Assembly (NCBI GenBank): GCA_026874595.1
Contig: CM049312.1
Coordinates: 28,081,956 to 28,145,955, forward strand
Length of the DNA: 64,000 nt
Direction: 5' to 3'
Source of the DNA: Sipunculus nudus
Lineage: Eukaryota > Annelida > Sipuncula > Golfingiida > Sipunculidae
The notes under the pieces are model-generated. The model made no database searches, was not told the DNA's origin, and saw only the letters and a list, made by a program, of their open reading frames with translations. Each line of letters opens with the position of its first letter. Position 1 is the stretch's first letter. A program made the position numbers and the translations under genes. This document shows, piece after piece, positions 62,911 to 64,000 of this stretch.

Positions 62911-64000
62911 GCACGGAATACTAAACAAAAGTTTAACCAGAATCCGGAAAAAACATACAATATTTAACCAGAAGTTCTTCGTAAATAAGCAGTATAGTAA
63001 CTTTACACCGTCTGTAGTTGAGTTAACCTAAGAGCCATGTCATGTATTTCTTACATTAGAGATACTCTCAGAAACTGGTTTGGCTTAATAATTTGTCTTG
63101 GAGCACGAGGCTTTCTTTGCTTGACATCAGCTGTGCCGGCAGACAGAGTAAGATAACTCGAACAATCTATTTAAGAGGGGCGTATAATTTCAAGCAAGAG
63201 AAAATCAATATACACGTTTTTATATCCCTGCACTTGCAAAAGCTAACATTAGTGATCAGTCGCGGGCTGTATGCAGATGTCCCCAAACTTAGATTAGGCA
63301 CTCATTTTCTTCCCAAGAAGATTATTTCAAAGAAATCTGTCTGTATATATCTGTAACACACTTCATATTGATGCCATCTAAATAAATAGATTAGCACATA
63401 AACTCTCTTTTGTTTTAGTTATGTTTTTTTTCGTATTATTCATTAAGAAGAAGGACGGAGTATTAAGGTATTAAAATAAGGAGAAAACTTTCATATACGG
63501 TGTCCTTTTGTGGTCGGCCTCATACTTCAATGAAGGGAAATTCGAATATTTCAGTATGTATAAAGTGGTTATTGTAGGCAAAAGGTACTGAAGGAGTTGC
63601 ATTGGACTGATGCTGTGAGAAATAGAATGACCATCAGAAAAAAATATTCAACAATATTTAGAAACACAACAGCGTCAATAGATAAAAGTAGAGCATTAGC
63701 TTTACATGAAGCACACCAAATGATTTACCTACTTATTAATTACTTACATATTTTATTCAATTTATATGTATTCTTTATGGAAAAAGCAACATAAAAGGTA
63801 GCGACAGCTTGTCACCCCAAATGTCAATTAAAGATTATTTCCGAAGGCCTTAGTGTCATGTTTTCATGGCTACATACAAGGCAACTCGAAGTACTTTGGT
63901 AGGGCCTGGGAAAGGCCAAGTTGTTTGCACTGAAATCCCCCAAAATGCTAACATACTTCATTTTTTTATGAACAGGTGTTTGAATAGTTAATGAGACTTA

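Larger units (their letters stand above)
61064..64000. other. No gene seen downstream of the last family gene
   Basis: AT-rich DNA with the microsatellites at 62.5-62.9 kb. Short frames here start at non-ATG codons or lack any pattern. Confidence 0.5.

Noticed and set aside
1-64000. CRISPR arrays, bacterial operons, phage or virus genes
   Set aside because: No regularly spaced identical repeats with unique spacers, no Shine-Dalgarno-led gene strings and no viral hallmark proteins were found; the sequence is eukaryotic nuclear DNA.

Overview
The window is animal nuclear DNA, most likely from a marine invertebrate and perhaps a mollusc (inference). It is AT-rich, most of it is non-coding, and it carries long (TA)n, (GA)n and (ATT)n microsatellites, tRNA-derived SINEs, a decayed LINE whose GDFN and YADD motifs can still be read, LTR-like repeats, and poly-G/poly-C tracts. 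No operon structure, bacterial gene or viral genome is present. The species cannot be fixed from the sequence alone. || The one clear coding signal is a family of small, apparently single-exon proteins of 112-145 residues, all on the + strand: 11821-12159, 25353-25715, 31286-31723, 37342-37737 and 60657-61058, with a frameshifted relic at 14675-15043. All share an N-terminal strand pattern (L-E/D-V-K ... LSG .. VI) and a C-terminal block (SREQL..LL...W.L.GF......V.EKW). I cannot tie the family to a named domain. It looks like a lineage-restricted cluster spread over about 50 kb. The 25-kb and 31-kb members form one subfamily, the 37-kb and 60-kb members another, and the 11.8-kb member is divergent. 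|| Layout. 1-8280: a diverged 1.9-kb repeat (880-2785), a candidate compact gene on the - strand (6356-6081), and a 76-bp palindrome (7897-7972). 8281-9315: an LTR-like element inside a (TA)n tract. 11.8-15.0 kb: the first family gene and the relic. 13.0-13.9 kb: a purine-rich minisatellite. 18.1-19.5 kb: second copy of the 1.9-kb repeat. 21.1-22.0 kb: a long basic ORF overlapping decayed minisatellite. 22.9-24.3 kb: a ~150-bp tandem repeat that carries perfect AGGTCA-n3-TGACCT palindromes. 25.3-37.7 kb: three family genes separated by repeats and G/C runs. 45.8-46.3 kb: a 176-bp tandem repeat. 46.8-49.6 kb: a LINE remnant on the - strand with a SINE nested in it. 49.7-60 kb: (TA)n-rich non-coding DNA with further SINEs. 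60.7 kb: the last family gene. || No pathway can be assigned. Shared motifs, one orientation, a relic copy and duplicated flanks point to local duplication and divergence of a single gene type in a repeat-rich, rearranging region.
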